Source: Cellulophaga baltica (lineage in GTDB: Bacteria; Bacteroidota; Bacteroidia; Flavobacteriales; Flavobacteriaceae). From it: DNA of 64,000 bases. Position 1 is the first letter of the stretch. Every line of letters starts with the position of its first letter. A model generated the notes under the pieces. That model worked only from the letters and a program-made list of their open reading frames with translations, did no database searches and was not told the DNA's origin. The stretch lies in assembly GCF_900102165.1 (NCBI RefSeq), contig NZ_FNBD01000009.1:62001-126000 (forward strand), given 5' to 3'. A program made the translations under genes and the position numbers. Below, piece after piece: positions 44,943 to 54,134 of the stretch.

Positions 44943-46793
44943 TTAATACGGTAATTCATGATTAAGATATTTGAGCCTTTCTTGAATTAGTTTGTTTTTA
45001 AGAACAGCCTTGTTTATCAATGTACTTTGAACAGAAAATTGATAGTTTTTATAATAATCTTGTTGCAGTACAATAGTATTGAGGAGCAATAGCGCTTCTT
45101 TTTCATTGTTAGATTGATACAAAAGGTTTGTTAAGGCATCAGAACTATCTTTTAAACCGGTAATACCTAAAAATTCTGCTGCTCGCATACGGTTAATTAA
45201 TAAAGTATCAGAAGTCATAAGCGCTTCAATTTTATCAGATAATTCGCTAGCCTTTAGTCCAAAACTAGAACAGCTTATCAATGCCCAGTAGCGTTCTAGT
45301 TCATCAGAAGAATCTAAATATTTCAATAATTTTGGTTTCGCCTCATCAAAAGGGAGAAGTTGTAAATTGGCGATTTTTAAATATTTCGAAATGTCTTTCT
45401 TGTGGGCTGTTCCAAAGGCAATAGGGTTAGTAAATGCTTTTTCTATGATGAGGTGCTCTGGAAAAAATGAAAGGTCGGGCATTGATTTTATCCAAGAATT
45501 TAAGCTTTTCCTTAATTTTAGTAACTCTTTATGATACGCAGCATCATGCGCTAAATTATTAGTTTCAAAAGGATCTTTTTCAACATCATAAACTTCTTCA
45601 GGAGCTTTCGGTTTAAAAAAGCTAGCTTGTATTTCGTTTAGTTGCCCCTTATCAAACAATAGTTTCCATTCGCTATAGGCTAGTTGTTTATACCGGTAAT
45701 TATTCATTAAACCATCTACATTAAAAGGCTGAAAATTCCGGATGTACTTTAAGTTGCCTATACGTACACTTCTAACCATATCATACTTTTCATCAAACCG
45801 ATCGGCATAGCCAAAAGTTTCTTTATTTTGAAGCGTATGTTTAGAAACGTTTCTGCCTAGAAAAGGAACGCCGTCTATAGTTTTAGGTACTTTTACTCCT
45901 GCTACATTTAAAACGGTAGCACTGAAATCTACAAAGCTAACAAAGGTATTTGTGGAGGTGCCGGCTTTAAAAGAAGATAGATTTTTAAACTTTTCTGGAA
46001 TATAGACCACTAGCGGAACATGTAAACCAGTTTCTTTTAAATAGCCTTTGCTATTAGGTAAAACCCCACCATGATCTCCGTAATAGAAAATAATGGTGTT
46101 CTCTAACAGATGGTCATCTTTTAATTGCTTGATGACTTCCCCAACTTGCTGGTCCATTTTACTGATTAAATCGAGATATCGGGCATTCGTATATTTAAAT
46201 ATTTTTGTTTGAGGATGATTAGGTTGTACGAAGACGGTCTCAATATTTGTTTTCGTTCTTATAGAATCAACATCCTTTTCAGAAAAATGTAGTTGCCCTT
46301 CATGAGTAGTTCCAATATTAAACACATGAAAAAAGGGTTGTCCTTTTTTTCTGTTTCTCCAACTTGCCTTATTGGAAGAATCGTCCCAAACCATATCATA
46401 TTTAATAATATTATAATCTTCCTTAGCATTATTGGTGGTATAGTAACCGACTTCACGTAGATATTCGGGAAACATTTTTATATTTTCTGGGAGTGTTACT
46501 TTTTGTTCAGATCTATGATAATGTGTTGCTACTTTAGGACCGTAAACTCCGGTGATAATACTAGACCTAGCTGCACTGCAGACCGCGGCATTTGAAAAAG
46601 CGCGGTTAAATTGGATTCCGTTTTGGGCTAGTTTTTCAATATTAGGGGTGCTCACCCCATGTGCATTAAAAAGCTTCATGTAATGTTTGGAGTTGTCCTC
46701 AGAAACAATCCAAACAATGTTGGGTGTATCCTGAGCTGTCAGACAACTAGAAATAAATAATATAACTATGAGAACAATCGATTTAAAGTTCAT
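44943..46793 (-). CDS. S1-family sulfatase with helical C-terminal extension
   Basis: A 616-residue sulfatase, about 100 residues longer than its neighbours. It has a signal peptide (~1-20). The formylglycine motif is Cys72 in CSAARSSIITG (C-x-A-A-R). Metal residues lie in WIVSEDNSKH and YYGDHGGVLPNSKG. From ~480 the sequence changes to helical repeats (ELERYWALISCSSFG, RMRAAEFLGITGLKDSS) that look HEAT-like. Such C-terminal repeats could aid binding of long chains or partner proteins. Its stop codon is 2 bp from the next gene in the operon. Substrate position unknown. Confidence 0.9.
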   Translation of the reverse strand: MNFKSIVLIVILFISSCLTAQDTPNIVWIVSEDNSKHYMKLFNAHGVSTPNIEKLAQNGIQFNRAFSNAAVCSAARSSIITGVYGPKVATHYHRSEQKVTLPENIKMFPEYLREVGYYTTNNAKEDYNIIKYDMVWDDSSNKASWRNRKKGQPFFHVFNIGTTHEGQLHFSEKDVDSIRTKTNIETVFVQPNHPQTKIFKYTNARYLDLISKMDQQVGEVIKQLKDDHLLENTIIFYYGDHGGVLPNSKGYLKETGLHVPLVVYIPEKFKNLSSFKAGTSTNTFVSFVDFSATVLNVAGVKVPKTIDGVPFLGRNVSKHTLQNKETFGYADRFDEKYDMVRSVRIGNLKYIRNFQPFNVDGLMNNYRYKQLAYSEWKLLFDKGQLNEIQASFFKPKAPEEVYDVEKDPFETNNLAHDAAYHKELLKLRKSLNSWIKSMPDLSFFPEHLIIEKAFTNPIAFGTAHKKDISKYLKIANLQLLPFDEAKPKLLKYLDSSDELERYWALISCSSFGLKASELSDKIEALMTSDTLLINRMRAAEFLGITGLKDSSDALTNLLYQSNNEKEALLLLNTIVLQQDYYKNYQFSVQSTLINKAVLKNKLIQERLKYLNHELPY

Positions 46794-46795
46794 TT

Positions 46796-48187
46796 CTAAT
46801 GCTGTTTTATTTCTTTTGATATTATTTTTTTCCTATTTAAAAAAATAGATTTCAGATCAAAGTTTAGAACATCATCTAAAACTATTGGTTTGCGTTTATC
46901 ATCAGAAATGGTAGTAAGTTGAAAATTGTTGATGTATAAACCGTCAATATGTCTGGCATAAACGCCAGAAGCTGGTAATGTGCCTACTTTACTAAATTCT
47001 GGCCACCAACCATCAAGCGTTTCTAACGTAAATTCTTTAATATCTTTTTTATCGGAATCTACTTGTGTTCCACCACCTGCTACTGTCATTTGTATGTTGT
47101 TTAACTGAATGTCTGTGATGTAATTTTTAGGCATTCCTGTTAAAAAAATGACCGAATTTTTATCCAGTTCTCTGTTGTCAATAATCATATGGTTGAATGA
47201 AAAGCTATGCATGGCCATCATCGGGAACATAGTTTCTGGAGTATCTACTCCTGCTCGTTGCTGGCAAAAGGTCAAAAAAATTGGTCTGGGTACATTCTTC
47301 ATTACAATATTGGAGAAAATCATGTTTTTCATTTCGCCACCTTCGTTCATTTGTATTTTTAAACCCGAATCTTGAATGTCATGAAAGGTGCAATTGCTAA
47401 CGGTTATCGATTCAAAATTTCCTCTAGATGCCAAGCTAATACGCATAGCAGCCCATTTGCTGGTAAAAACACAATTGGTAATTACAATGTTTTTACAGGG
47501 TTTATCGGGTCTAGAGGTTTGTAAACAAATTGAATCGTCACTAGTGTCAAAAGAAGAATTGGCCACACGTACATTTGTACAACCGTCAAAATCTAGTCCG
47601 TCTCCATTATTGTTAACCCGGCTGATAATTTTTATACCATCTACCACAATTTGATCACAATACAACCATGCTGAGGTCCATGCGGCAGGATTTAAAAGGG
47701 TTACTTCTTTTAATTGAATATTGGAGCAATTAAGAAAGCGCATCATCATAGGGCGGCCACCTTTTTCTTTCGTGAAATATTTTGGATGTCCATTGGCATC
47801 TATGGTTCCTAAACCTTTAATCGCAAAGGATTTTGCTTCCCGCGCAAAAATCAAGCAACGATCCATATGCGGCTCGTTCTTATACGTATTTTTATGCGTG
47901 TCTGTGGTATAATCTTCTATGTCCGGACTACCTAATAAGACAGCTCCATTTTCTATATAAAGGGTTACAAAGTCTTTTAGGTAAATAGTGCCTATGACAA
48001 CGGTTTTACCGGCAGGGATAATCACGTTTCCCCCTCCGTTTTTAGTACAAGCATCAATAGCAGCCTGCACGGCTTTGGTATCTTTAGTAATTCCGTCTGC
48101 TTTTGCACCATAGTTCAATACATTATAGTCACTAGCGTTTGAAATAAGAGTAAAACCAAGAAGTAGTAAAAGCAGAAACTGTTTCAT
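46796..48187 (-). CDS. GH28-family glycosidase (polygalacturonase fold), second copy
   Basis: A 463-residue protein from the ATG at 48187; an ATG at 48199 would overlap the sulfatase stop and gives four extra residues. A signal peptide (~1-18) is followed by YNVLNYGAKADGITKDTKAV, the usual GH28 start, and a beta-helix with NGDGLDFDGCTN and DTSDDSICLQTS. The Asp pair is kept, but the preceding residue is Ser in place of the Gly in the other copy. It ends 2 bp before the next operon gene. Its partner at 42649 differs enough that the two probably act on different bonds. Confidence 0.86.
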   Translation of the reverse strand: MKQFLLLLLLGFTLISNASDYNVLNYGAKADGITKDTKAVQAAIDACTKNGGGNVIIPAGKTVVIGTIYLKDFVTLYIENGAVLLGSPDIEDYTTDTHKNTYKNEPHMDRCLIFAREAKSFAIKGLGTIDANGHPKYFTKEKGGRPMMMRFLNCSNIQLKEVTLLNPAAWTSAWLYCDQIVVDGIKIISRVNNNGDGLDFDGCTNVRVANSSFDTSDDSICLQTSRPDKPCKNIVITNCVFTSKWAAMRISLASRGNFESITVSNCTFHDIQDSGLKIQMNEGGEMKNMIFSNIVMKNVPRPIFLTFCQQRAGVDTPETMFPMMAMHSFSFNHMIIDNRELDKNSVIFLTGMPKNYITDIQLNNIQMTVAGGGTQVDSDKKDIKEFTLETLDGWWPEFSKVGTLPASGVYARHIDGLYINNFQLTTISDDKRKPIVLDDVLNFDLKSIFLNRKKIISKEIKQH

Positions 48188-48188
48188 G

Positions 48189-49493
48189 TTATTGTTCATA
48201 TTTTGAATAGATTTCGGCTAAATCTGTTTCATCTTCGGTTTGTAATTGCCACTCTTTCAGTTGGCTCAAAAGACTAATGATAGTAGATTTTGATTTCTTT
48301 TTAGTAATAAGATTTTTTGTTTCCCAAGGGTCTTTTTTTAAATCATACAATTCTAAGATTCCTGTTTTAGGGTAAACTATTAGTTTGTTGTCTTCAGAAA
48401 TGATACCTCGTTGATCGTCAAACATGGCTAAATAAATAGAGGTTCTGGCTTTTCCTGTTTGGGTTAAGAGCGGTACTAAACTTTCAAAATCTGTTGGCTC
48501 GTTTACTTCAAGGTCTAACAAATCAAATAGGGTAGGAACCACATCTTGCAGATAAACGCGAGATGAAATTTTACTGTTTGGAGTAATACTTGGAGCTTTT
48601 ATAATTAGAGGAGCGGTAACACTTGGTTCATAGAGGCAAACCTTACCCGCTACACCATTTTCACCAAAATTAATTCCGTGATCAGAAGTAAAGACAATCA
48701 ATGTACGGTCATAGAGCTTTTGTTCTTTTAAAGTATTAATAATAGCTCCTATACGATCATCCATATGAGTAACCATAGCATTGTTTTGTTGCACGCGTTG
48801 TTGCATGGTTTTAGATCGTAGCGGATTATTGGTATACTGATATTTTACGTTTGTATTTAGTGGAGTGCTATCCACAACACTCGGTGGTAGCAAGACTTCA
48901 CCCGCAGGATACATGTCATAATATTTTTGCTCCGTTTGTCTGGGAACATGGGGAGCATTAAAAGCTACGTAGGCAAAAAAGGGCTTGTCGTTTTTATACC
49001 CTTTGAGGAAGTCAATAGCCTCGTTAGCCGTAATATCTGTAATATGGCCTCCTTCCGAATTATAGGTTTTCAATTGTCCAGGTTGTATGCTTCCCGTTTC
49101 ATTAAAAATCTCTTTTACATTTTTTCCCATGGCGTGCCATTTCCCTGTCATATAGGTATAATACCCATGGTCTTGTAATTTCTCTGGTAAAGATTTTGGG
49201 GCATTTTTTTTATTTATTTCTTGAGATTTCCATAAGTATTTTCCATAAATAAGCATGGTTCTACTTGGTATGCACACGGCGGGAGACCAACAACCCATAT
49301 TGTAGGCAGCCGAAAATGAAGTGCCTTCTTTTGCTAGAGCATCAATATTTGGGGTACTTATAGCCTTATTTCCATAGGCACCAACTGTTTGATTACTTTG
49401 ATCATCAGATTCTATGAATAAAATATTTAATTGCGCAAAGCTGGTTAATGTATATCCAAAACTTAGGAAGAACATTAGAAATCTTAATTTCAT
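48189..49493 (-). CDS. S1-family sulfatase, compact
   Basis: A 434-residue sulfatase, at the short end of the family, with a signal peptide (~1-20, TSFAQ). Catalytic Cys74 is in CIPSRTMLIYG; the usual TG after the motif is YG. Metal residues are in FIESDDQSN and FTSDHGINFGENG. It is the first gene of the minus-strand operon; its promoter should lie in 49494-49710, where palindromes are present but no clear TAnnTTTG box was found. The start is the ATG in frame with a normal signal peptide; another ATG just upstream is out of frame. Confidence 0.9.
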   Translation of the reverse strand: MKLRFLMFFLSFGYTLTSFAQLNILFIESDDQSNQTVGAYGNKAISTPNIDALAKEGTSFSAAYNMGCWSPAVCIPSRTMLIYGKYLWKSQEINKKNAPKSLPEKLQDHGYYTYMTGKWHAMGKNVKEIFNETGSIQPGQLKTYNSEGGHITDITANEAIDFLKGYKNDKPFFAYVAFNAPHVPRQTEQKYYDMYPAGEVLLPPSVVDSTPLNTNVKYQYTNNPLRSKTMQQRVQQNNAMVTHMDDRIGAIINTLKEQKLYDRTLIVFTSDHGINFGENGVAGKVCLYEPSVTAPLIIKAPSITPNSKISSRVYLQDVVPTLFDLLDLEVNEPTDFESLVPLLTQTGKARTSIYLAMFDDQRGIISEDNKLIVYPKTGILELYDLKKDPWETKNLITKKKSKSTIISLLSQLKEWQLQTEDETDLAEIYSKYEQ

Positions 49494-49626
49494 TTTTCAT
49501 TGTATTAAGGCTATCTATACATTCAGTTTAGTGCTCAAAAATCTAAATAAAAAATAACCGTTTTATGAAAAATAAAAGTAGAAATAGATCTATAGGAGAA
49601 GGGTAAGTGATAGCTATTATACTACC

Positions 49627-49670
49627 ATAAATGATTTATTTGTATAGTAAATAGGGAGAGAATTCCCTAT
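49627..49670. promoter_or_regulatory. Two palindromes upstream of the minus-strand operon
   Basis: ATAAATGATTTAT (49627-49639) is a perfect 6-bp palindrome about a central G. ATAGGGA and TCCCTAT (49651-49670) form a 7-bp inverted repeat with a 6-nt spacer. They lie in the 217-bp gap between the operon start and a LacI-regulator remnant and may be old or current operator sites. Confidence 0.3.
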
Positions 49671-49710
49671 AAAAGAGTGAAATTGAAAGAATCTGCTTTT
49701 ATAGTAACCG

Positions 49711-49875
49711 TTACTTAATTTTTACAGATGAATCTCTAATGTTTAATCTTCCGTTTAATATGATTGTCTGGGGAACAAATAAGCCTTTATTATTAATCTG
49801 ATCAAGAAGTAATTTGGCAGTAGTTTGACCTATGTCGTTTGTGGGTTGCTCAACCGAAGTTAAGGAGGGATGGGT
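49711..49875 (-). pseudogene. C-terminal remnant of a LacI-family regulator
   Basis: About 50 residues match the last part of LacI-type regulators: HPSLTSVEQPTNDIGQTTAK, LLLDQI, then PQTIILNGRLNIRDSS and a TAA at 49711-49713. The DNA-binding domain and most of the sensor are absent. The frame stays open to 49908, but those extra codons do not look like LacI. The regulator probably once controlled nearby sulfatase/glycosidase genes and was lost in a deletion that fused its 3' end to a sulfatase tail. Confidence 0.75.
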
Positions 49876-49899
49876 GGTACCATTACCGAAAGTGGTATT

Positions 49900-50523
49900 C
49901 ACCATCATGTTAATTATTTAGATTATCAGGTTTGGCAGTACATGAACAAATTAAAGGATATGGGAGTAGAGAATAATACCATCTTTATTTTTTGTGCGGA
50001 TAATGGTACAAGCGGCTATGGAAAAGGAAGTCCTGTTTCTCAAAAAGGTACCCATGTTCCTTTAATCATCTATGCTCCAGGTATGAACATGACTAAAAAG
50101 GGATTGCAAGATACATTGGTAAATATGTCAGATATGCTCCCAACCATAGCTGATATTGCGAAGGTAAAGATTCCAGATAGTTATGAGGTTAATGGAGAGA
50201 GTTTACTGCCTTTTTTAACTACGGATAAACCAAAACATCGGGAGTGGATCTATGGCTATCATAAAGAAATGCAGATTATTCGAGGTGATTTTGTTTTAAA
50301 AGATGGTAGAAATGATTGGTGGGATGTTAGTGAGAATCCTGACGATTTAATCAGTTTTAAGAAAATAAAGGATTGGAGTGAAGTTTCTGAAGCACATAGA
50401 AAAGAAAGGGATGAACTAAATAAAGTACTTCCTAGATTTAATCTGCATGCTACAGCACATGATGCATCAATCAATAGAACAGAAACCCCAGAGCCATTAA
50501 ACGTAATTGCAAGAAAAGAGTAA
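49900..50523 (+). pseudogene. C-terminal remnant of an S1 sulfatase
   Basis: An open frame (from 49870) encodes only the last ~200 residues of a sulfatase. Homology-like text begins near HHVNYLDYQVWQYMNKL, runs through the metal block FCADNGTSGYG and SQKGTHVPLIIYAPG, and reaches a normal C-terminus. The N-terminal half with the formylglycine Cys is missing, so it cannot be active. It is opposite in strand to its neighbours and abuts the LacI remnant, so a deletion joined two truncated genes. A convergent terminator follows at 50591. Confidence 0.8.
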
Positions 50524-50590
50524 AGGCTTAATATAAATCTGAGTAATGAGCTCTCTGGTAGTTAAATTTTAAGGCCTCATATTTCAATAT

Positions 50591-50631
50591 AATAAACTCC
50601 GCTTAGCATCCAAATCTAAGCGGAGTTTATT
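50591..50631. terminator. Convergent terminator before the second minus-strand cluster
   Basis: AATAAACTCCGCTTAG and CTAAGCGGAGTTTATT form a perfect 16-bp stem with a 9-nt loop, between the sulfatase remnant and the GH2 stop codon. It can serve transcription from both sides. Confidence 0.85.
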
Positions 50632-50664
50632 ATTATCCGTATTATGTAGGCTAAGAAGCCCTAT

Positions 50665-53166
50665 TTACTTTACAATTACCGTAGTGTTTGTACCTTCAAA
50701 ATCTTCAGAATTCGTTTTTAATACGATGGTTCCTTTAGCAATAGATTGAACATAGATCACGGCTTGACCGTTGAAAAAGGCTCTAGTGGGTTTTGACAGG
50801 TTTTGTACATTAGTAGGATCTCCATTTCCCGAAGCTAAAAATTGAGCAGCTCCGCTGACTTCAATCTTCATGTTTTTATTATAGTGCGGATATAAATTTC
50901 CATCTTTATCCACTACGGAAACAACGTATACAGCTACTTCGCCCTCTTGAATTATTTGCGTTTCATTTTTTATGCTGATATGATGAGGTTTCCCAGCAGT
51001 AACACGCCTGGTTTCTGCTACTTTTTTACCTTTCTTGTTATACGCAATAATTTTGGCTTCCCCCGGTTCATAAATTACCTGTTCCCAAACTAAAGCATAC
51101 GCTTCTACCTGAGCCATAGTTGTACCTCCGGAGGCTTCTTTCTTTATATCTGTTGCTAGAAATTCTGGTATTGCTGGTTTATTTTTGGTTTTTATACCAT
51201 AGCTCTTACCGTTTACAAACAATTCTGCTTTATCATATGTCGTATAACATACCACAGGGATTTTTTTACCTTTCATTTCCGGTAAAGACCAATGCGGAAA
51301 GAAATGTAACACCTCTGTATCTTCATTCCATTCGCTTTTGTATAAGTAAAATTTATCTTTTTCCAATCCTACCATATCCACAGGGGCAAAATAAGAACTT
51401 CTTGATTTTGCCGTATGGTATGGAGAAGGTTCTCCTAAATAATCATAGCCCGTCCATACAAATTCGCCATAAACAAAATCATTATACTCTTGTGATGCAA
51501 ACTCTTTATATGGGGCATAACCCCATGGAACGTTCGTGTTCTCATAATTTCCTGGTTGCCCGTCTGCATATAGCTCTGTATGCACAGATGTTCCTCTTTT
51601 ATTTTGCAACGTATCAAAAACAACAGGGAATTTATAAGAATTTCGGGTGCTCAAAGAGCCTCCTGTTTCACTAGCGTAGAATTTTATAGTCGGATAGTGT
51701 TCTCTTATTTTATGGTAAATTCCTGGTTTATAGTTAAACCCTGCCACATCTACGGTGGAAGCCATACCACTTTCTAAGGCATTGTTAGCTGAATTAAAGC
51801 CTGCGGTGGTTGCTCGAGTAGTATCTAAAGATTTTACAATTGTATTTAGGTAGGAAGTAATTTTGTTAGGATCATGTTGATACTGTTCCATAATTTCATT
51901 TCCAATACTCCACATAATAATACTAGGGTGGTTTCTGTCTCTTAAAATCATATCACTAAGGTCTTCCTTAGCCCACAAATCAAAATGTTTAGAATACCCG
52001 TTTAAAACTTTTCCTAATTGCCATTCATCAAAGGCTTCATCAATAGCTAAAATGCCCATTTCGTCGCAAATATCTAGCGCTTCTGGCGCGGGTGGATTAT
52101 GAGAAAACCGAATTGCATTAACGCCCATCTCCTTCATTTTTTTCATTTGTCGGATAAATAGTTCTTTATGAAAAGCAGCACCTACAGGGCCAAAATCATG
52201 GTGCATGTTTACGCCTTTAAACCGTATTTTTTCATCGTTTAAATAAAACCCATCCAGTTCAAATCGAATACTTCTAACTCCAAAGGTGGTCGTGTAGGTA
52301 TCTACGACCGTTCCATTTTTTAAAATGGAAGTTTTTAAAGTATAAAGTTGAGGTGTTTTAATATCCCAAAGCTGAGGTTTTAGAATTTTAAAGTTTTCAG
52401 ATAGTTTTGCTTCTCCATTTAAAGAAATATCTTTTGAATTTTGAGCTATTTTTTTTCCATCATGCGCTATTATCTCGTTGAGTATCGTACACTTTCCTTC
52501 ACCTACGACTTCTAAATCTAAATGAACTAAGGCTTTCTTTTTTGTAATTTGATGAGTAGAAACAAAAGTTCCCCAAGTTTTAACATGGGTTTTATTTCTC
52601 TTTTGTACAGAGACTTTTCTATATAAACCAGCTCCAGGATACCAGCGTGATTGACTATTAAAGTTCTCTAGTCGTACAGCGATAGTGTTCTCTCCAGCTT
52701 TTAAGAATTTGGTAATATCAAAATGAAAAGAAATGTAACCAAAGGGTCTTGCTCCAACATAAGCACCGTTTACGTAAACTTTAGCATTACTCATAGCACC
52801 ATCAAAGAGTAGTTCTATATTTTCTTCTAATTCTGTAGCAGAAACCGTATAATTTGTTCGATACCAGCCAATACCAACATAAGGCAAAGCTCCTGTACGT
52901 CCGGTTCTGTACTTTGGAGTTGTTTCACCATCTTGAATTACCATGGTTAACTGAATGTCATGAGTGAAGTTGAAATCTTCTTTAACCGCCCAATCATGAG
53001 GTACAGTGACATGCTCCCAATCGGCATCATTAAAATTTTCTTGAAAGGCAGCTCCGTGATCATAATTACTAAACTTCCAATCTCTTAAAATGTCTACGCT
53101 GCTATGTTGTGCCGCTAAAAAGTGCAGGGAACAAATTAGGAGTATTACTGATGTGTATTTTTTCAT
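50665..53166 (-). CDS. GH2 beta-galactosidase
   Basis: An 833-residue exo-glycosidase with a signal peptide (~1-20, FLAAQ). Domains: jelly-roll sugar-binding domain (~25-190), Ig-like domain (~195-300), TIM barrel (~305-590) and C-terminal Ig/DUF4982-type domains. The acid/base is Glu424 in WSIGNEIMEQ and the nucleophile Glu500 in FYASETGGS, both intact; FSHNPPAPEALDICDEMGI is the usual barrel block. In this setting it would release beta-linked galactose from agaro/porphyran oligosaccharides in the periplasm. It follows a GH16 gene by 34 bp and ends at a terminator. Beta-glucuronidase activity is the family alternative. Confidence 0.9.
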   Translation of the reverse strand: MKKYTSVILLICSLHFLAAQHSSVDILRDWKFSNYDHGAAFQENFNDADWEHVTVPHDWAVKEDFNFTHDIQLTMVIQDGETTPKYRTGRTGALPYVGIGWYRTNYTVSATELEENIELLFDGAMSNAKVYVNGAYVGARPFGYISFHFDITKFLKAGENTIAVRLENFNSQSRWYPGAGLYRKVSVQKRNKTHVKTWGTFVSTHQITKKKALVHLDLEVVGEGKCTILNEIIAHDGKKIAQNSKDISLNGEAKLSENFKILKPQLWDIKTPQLYTLKTSILKNGTVVDTYTTTFGVRSIRFELDGFYLNDEKIRFKGVNMHHDFGPVGAAFHKELFIRQMKKMKEMGVNAIRFSHNPPAPEALDICDEMGILAIDEAFDEWQLGKVLNGYSKHFDLWAKEDLSDMILRDRNHPSIIMWSIGNEIMEQYQHDPNKITSYLNTIVKSLDTTRATTAGFNSANNALESGMASTVDVAGFNYKPGIYHKIREHYPTIKFYASETGGSLSTRNSYKFPVVFDTLQNKRGTSVHTELYADGQPGNYENTNVPWGYAPYKEFASQEYNDFVYGEFVWTGYDYLGEPSPYHTAKSRSSYFAPVDMVGLEKDKFYLYKSEWNEDTEVLHFFPHWSLPEMKGKKIPVVCYTTYDKAELFVNGKSYGIKTKNKPAIPEFLATDIKKEASGGTTMAQVEAYALVWEQVIYEPGEAKIIAYNKKGKKVAETRRVTAGKPHHISIKNETQIIQEGEVAVYVVSVVDKDGNLYPHYNKNMKIEVSGAAQFLASGNGDPTNVQNLSKPTRAFFNGQAVIYVQSIAKGTIVLKTNSEDFEGTNTTVIVK

Positions 53167-53200
53167 AGTTTATAAAATAGTGTTGAGACCTTATTTTGAA

Positions 53201-54067
53201 TTAGTCTTTTTTGGTTACTAATTTGTAGGTTCTTATATAATCAATAAATGCAGTTCTATCCTCTTTGCTAGCACTTAGAACCTTACCGCCATTTTCAGGT
53301 ATTGGATTCCAATCATAACTTTCAATAGAGAAGTGAATGAACAGTTGCTGATCAAAGGCTACAGGTGGCTTTATGGTGTATACATGTTTTCCATCAAGGT
53401 AAAACAAGAGTTCAGTTGGACTTTTCCACCAACACCCATACGTGTAAAATTTTTCTGAATTATTAACTTCTGGAAGCATCATATTTTGACTTCTAGTGGC
53501 TTCATTACAATCGGTTTTTCGGAATATAGTATTAGAGTGCATGATTTTATCCCAAACTTTGCCCCACTCTTGGGCTAAAGGTGATACACTTCCTACAGAT
53601 TCTGTTATGTCTATTTCATGTTTTTTTCCACAAGTGTTTCTAGACATTAACCAAAAACCACCTCCCATTTCAGTTTTGCTCATTTTAAATCTAGATTCGA
53701 AATAATGGCCGTAAGATATGGGCTGAAGAGCTCTAACAATACCACCGTAATAGTTGTATATAGATGGTGTATTGTATTTTAAACTAGTGAAGGTTTTTTC
53801 TAATTTACCCACCTCAATTTCCATAAAACCATCATTGAGTGTAATAGCATTTTCTTTGAAAAGGGCAGGAGGGCGTCCTATCCATCCAAAATCAGGATGA
53901 CCCTCAGGATCAGCTTCCCATTTTTTGGTGTTCAATTTTTCTCCTTCAAAATCATCTGAAAGCTGATCGATTTTTATCCATTTTTTACCTGTGGGAGCAT
54001 CTATTTGTGCAGCTAAAGGGATGTTGAAAACAACGCAAAAGAATAAGGCAACATAAATTTTTTTCAT
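53201..54067 (-). CDS. GH16 endo-hydrolase, porphyranase-like
   Basis: A 288-residue enzyme from the ATG at 54067 with a good signal peptide (ending IPLAAQ); the frame stays open to 54151, but the extra 28 residues do not precede a signal sensibly. The catalytic block is HEIDITESVG (Glu151, Asp153, Glu156). WIGRPPALFKENA and IESYDWNPIPENGG tie it to the other porphyranase-like copies, while DITES in place of DIQEC marks it as the most divergent. It opens a two-gene unit with GH2, with a 7-bp inverted repeat ~50 bp upstream. Function: endo-cleavage of agar-type galactan. Confidence 0.82.
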   Translation of the reverse strand: MKKIYVALFFCVVFNIPLAAQIDAPTGKKWIKIDQLSDDFEGEKLNTKKWEADPEGHPDFGWIGRPPALFKENAITLNDGFMEIEVGKLEKTFTSLKYNTPSIYNYYGGIVRALQPISYGHYFESRFKMSKTEMGGGFWLMSRNTCGKKHEIDITESVGSVSPLAQEWGKVWDKIMHSNTIFRKTDCNEATRSQNMMLPEVNNSEKFYTYGCWWKSPTELLFYLDGKHVYTIKPPVAFDQQLFIHFSIESYDWNPIPENGGKVLSASKEDRTAFIDYIRTYKLVTKKD

Positions 54068-54116
54068 TTTGAAATAGTTTGTTTGATAAGTCAATTTACG
54101 GAGAGAATTACTAGTT

Positions 54117-54134
54117 TTATTCTCACTAGAATAA
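54117..54134. promoter_or_regulatory. Operator-like inverted repeat upstream of the GH16-GH2 pair
   Basis: TTATTCT and AGAATAA form a perfect 7-bp inverted repeat with spacer CACT, 50 bp before the GH16 start. The 220-bp gap 54068-54287 holds no gene and no clear terminator. Confidence 0.35.

Noticed and set aside
49703-49715. AGTAACCGTTACT palindrome as a LacI operator
   Set aside because: It overlaps the stop codon of the LacI remnant and is short; chance is at least as likely.
51120-51674. 184-codon plus-strand frame opposite the GH2 at 50665
   Set aside because: It overlaps the catalytic barrel of GH2 in antisense and shows no family features.
25461-54067. Kappa-carrageenase identity for the GH16 enzymes
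   Set aside because: The catalytic blocks and clefts match agarase and porphyranase-like patterns, and the GH117 gene also points to agar-type, not carrageenan, substrates.
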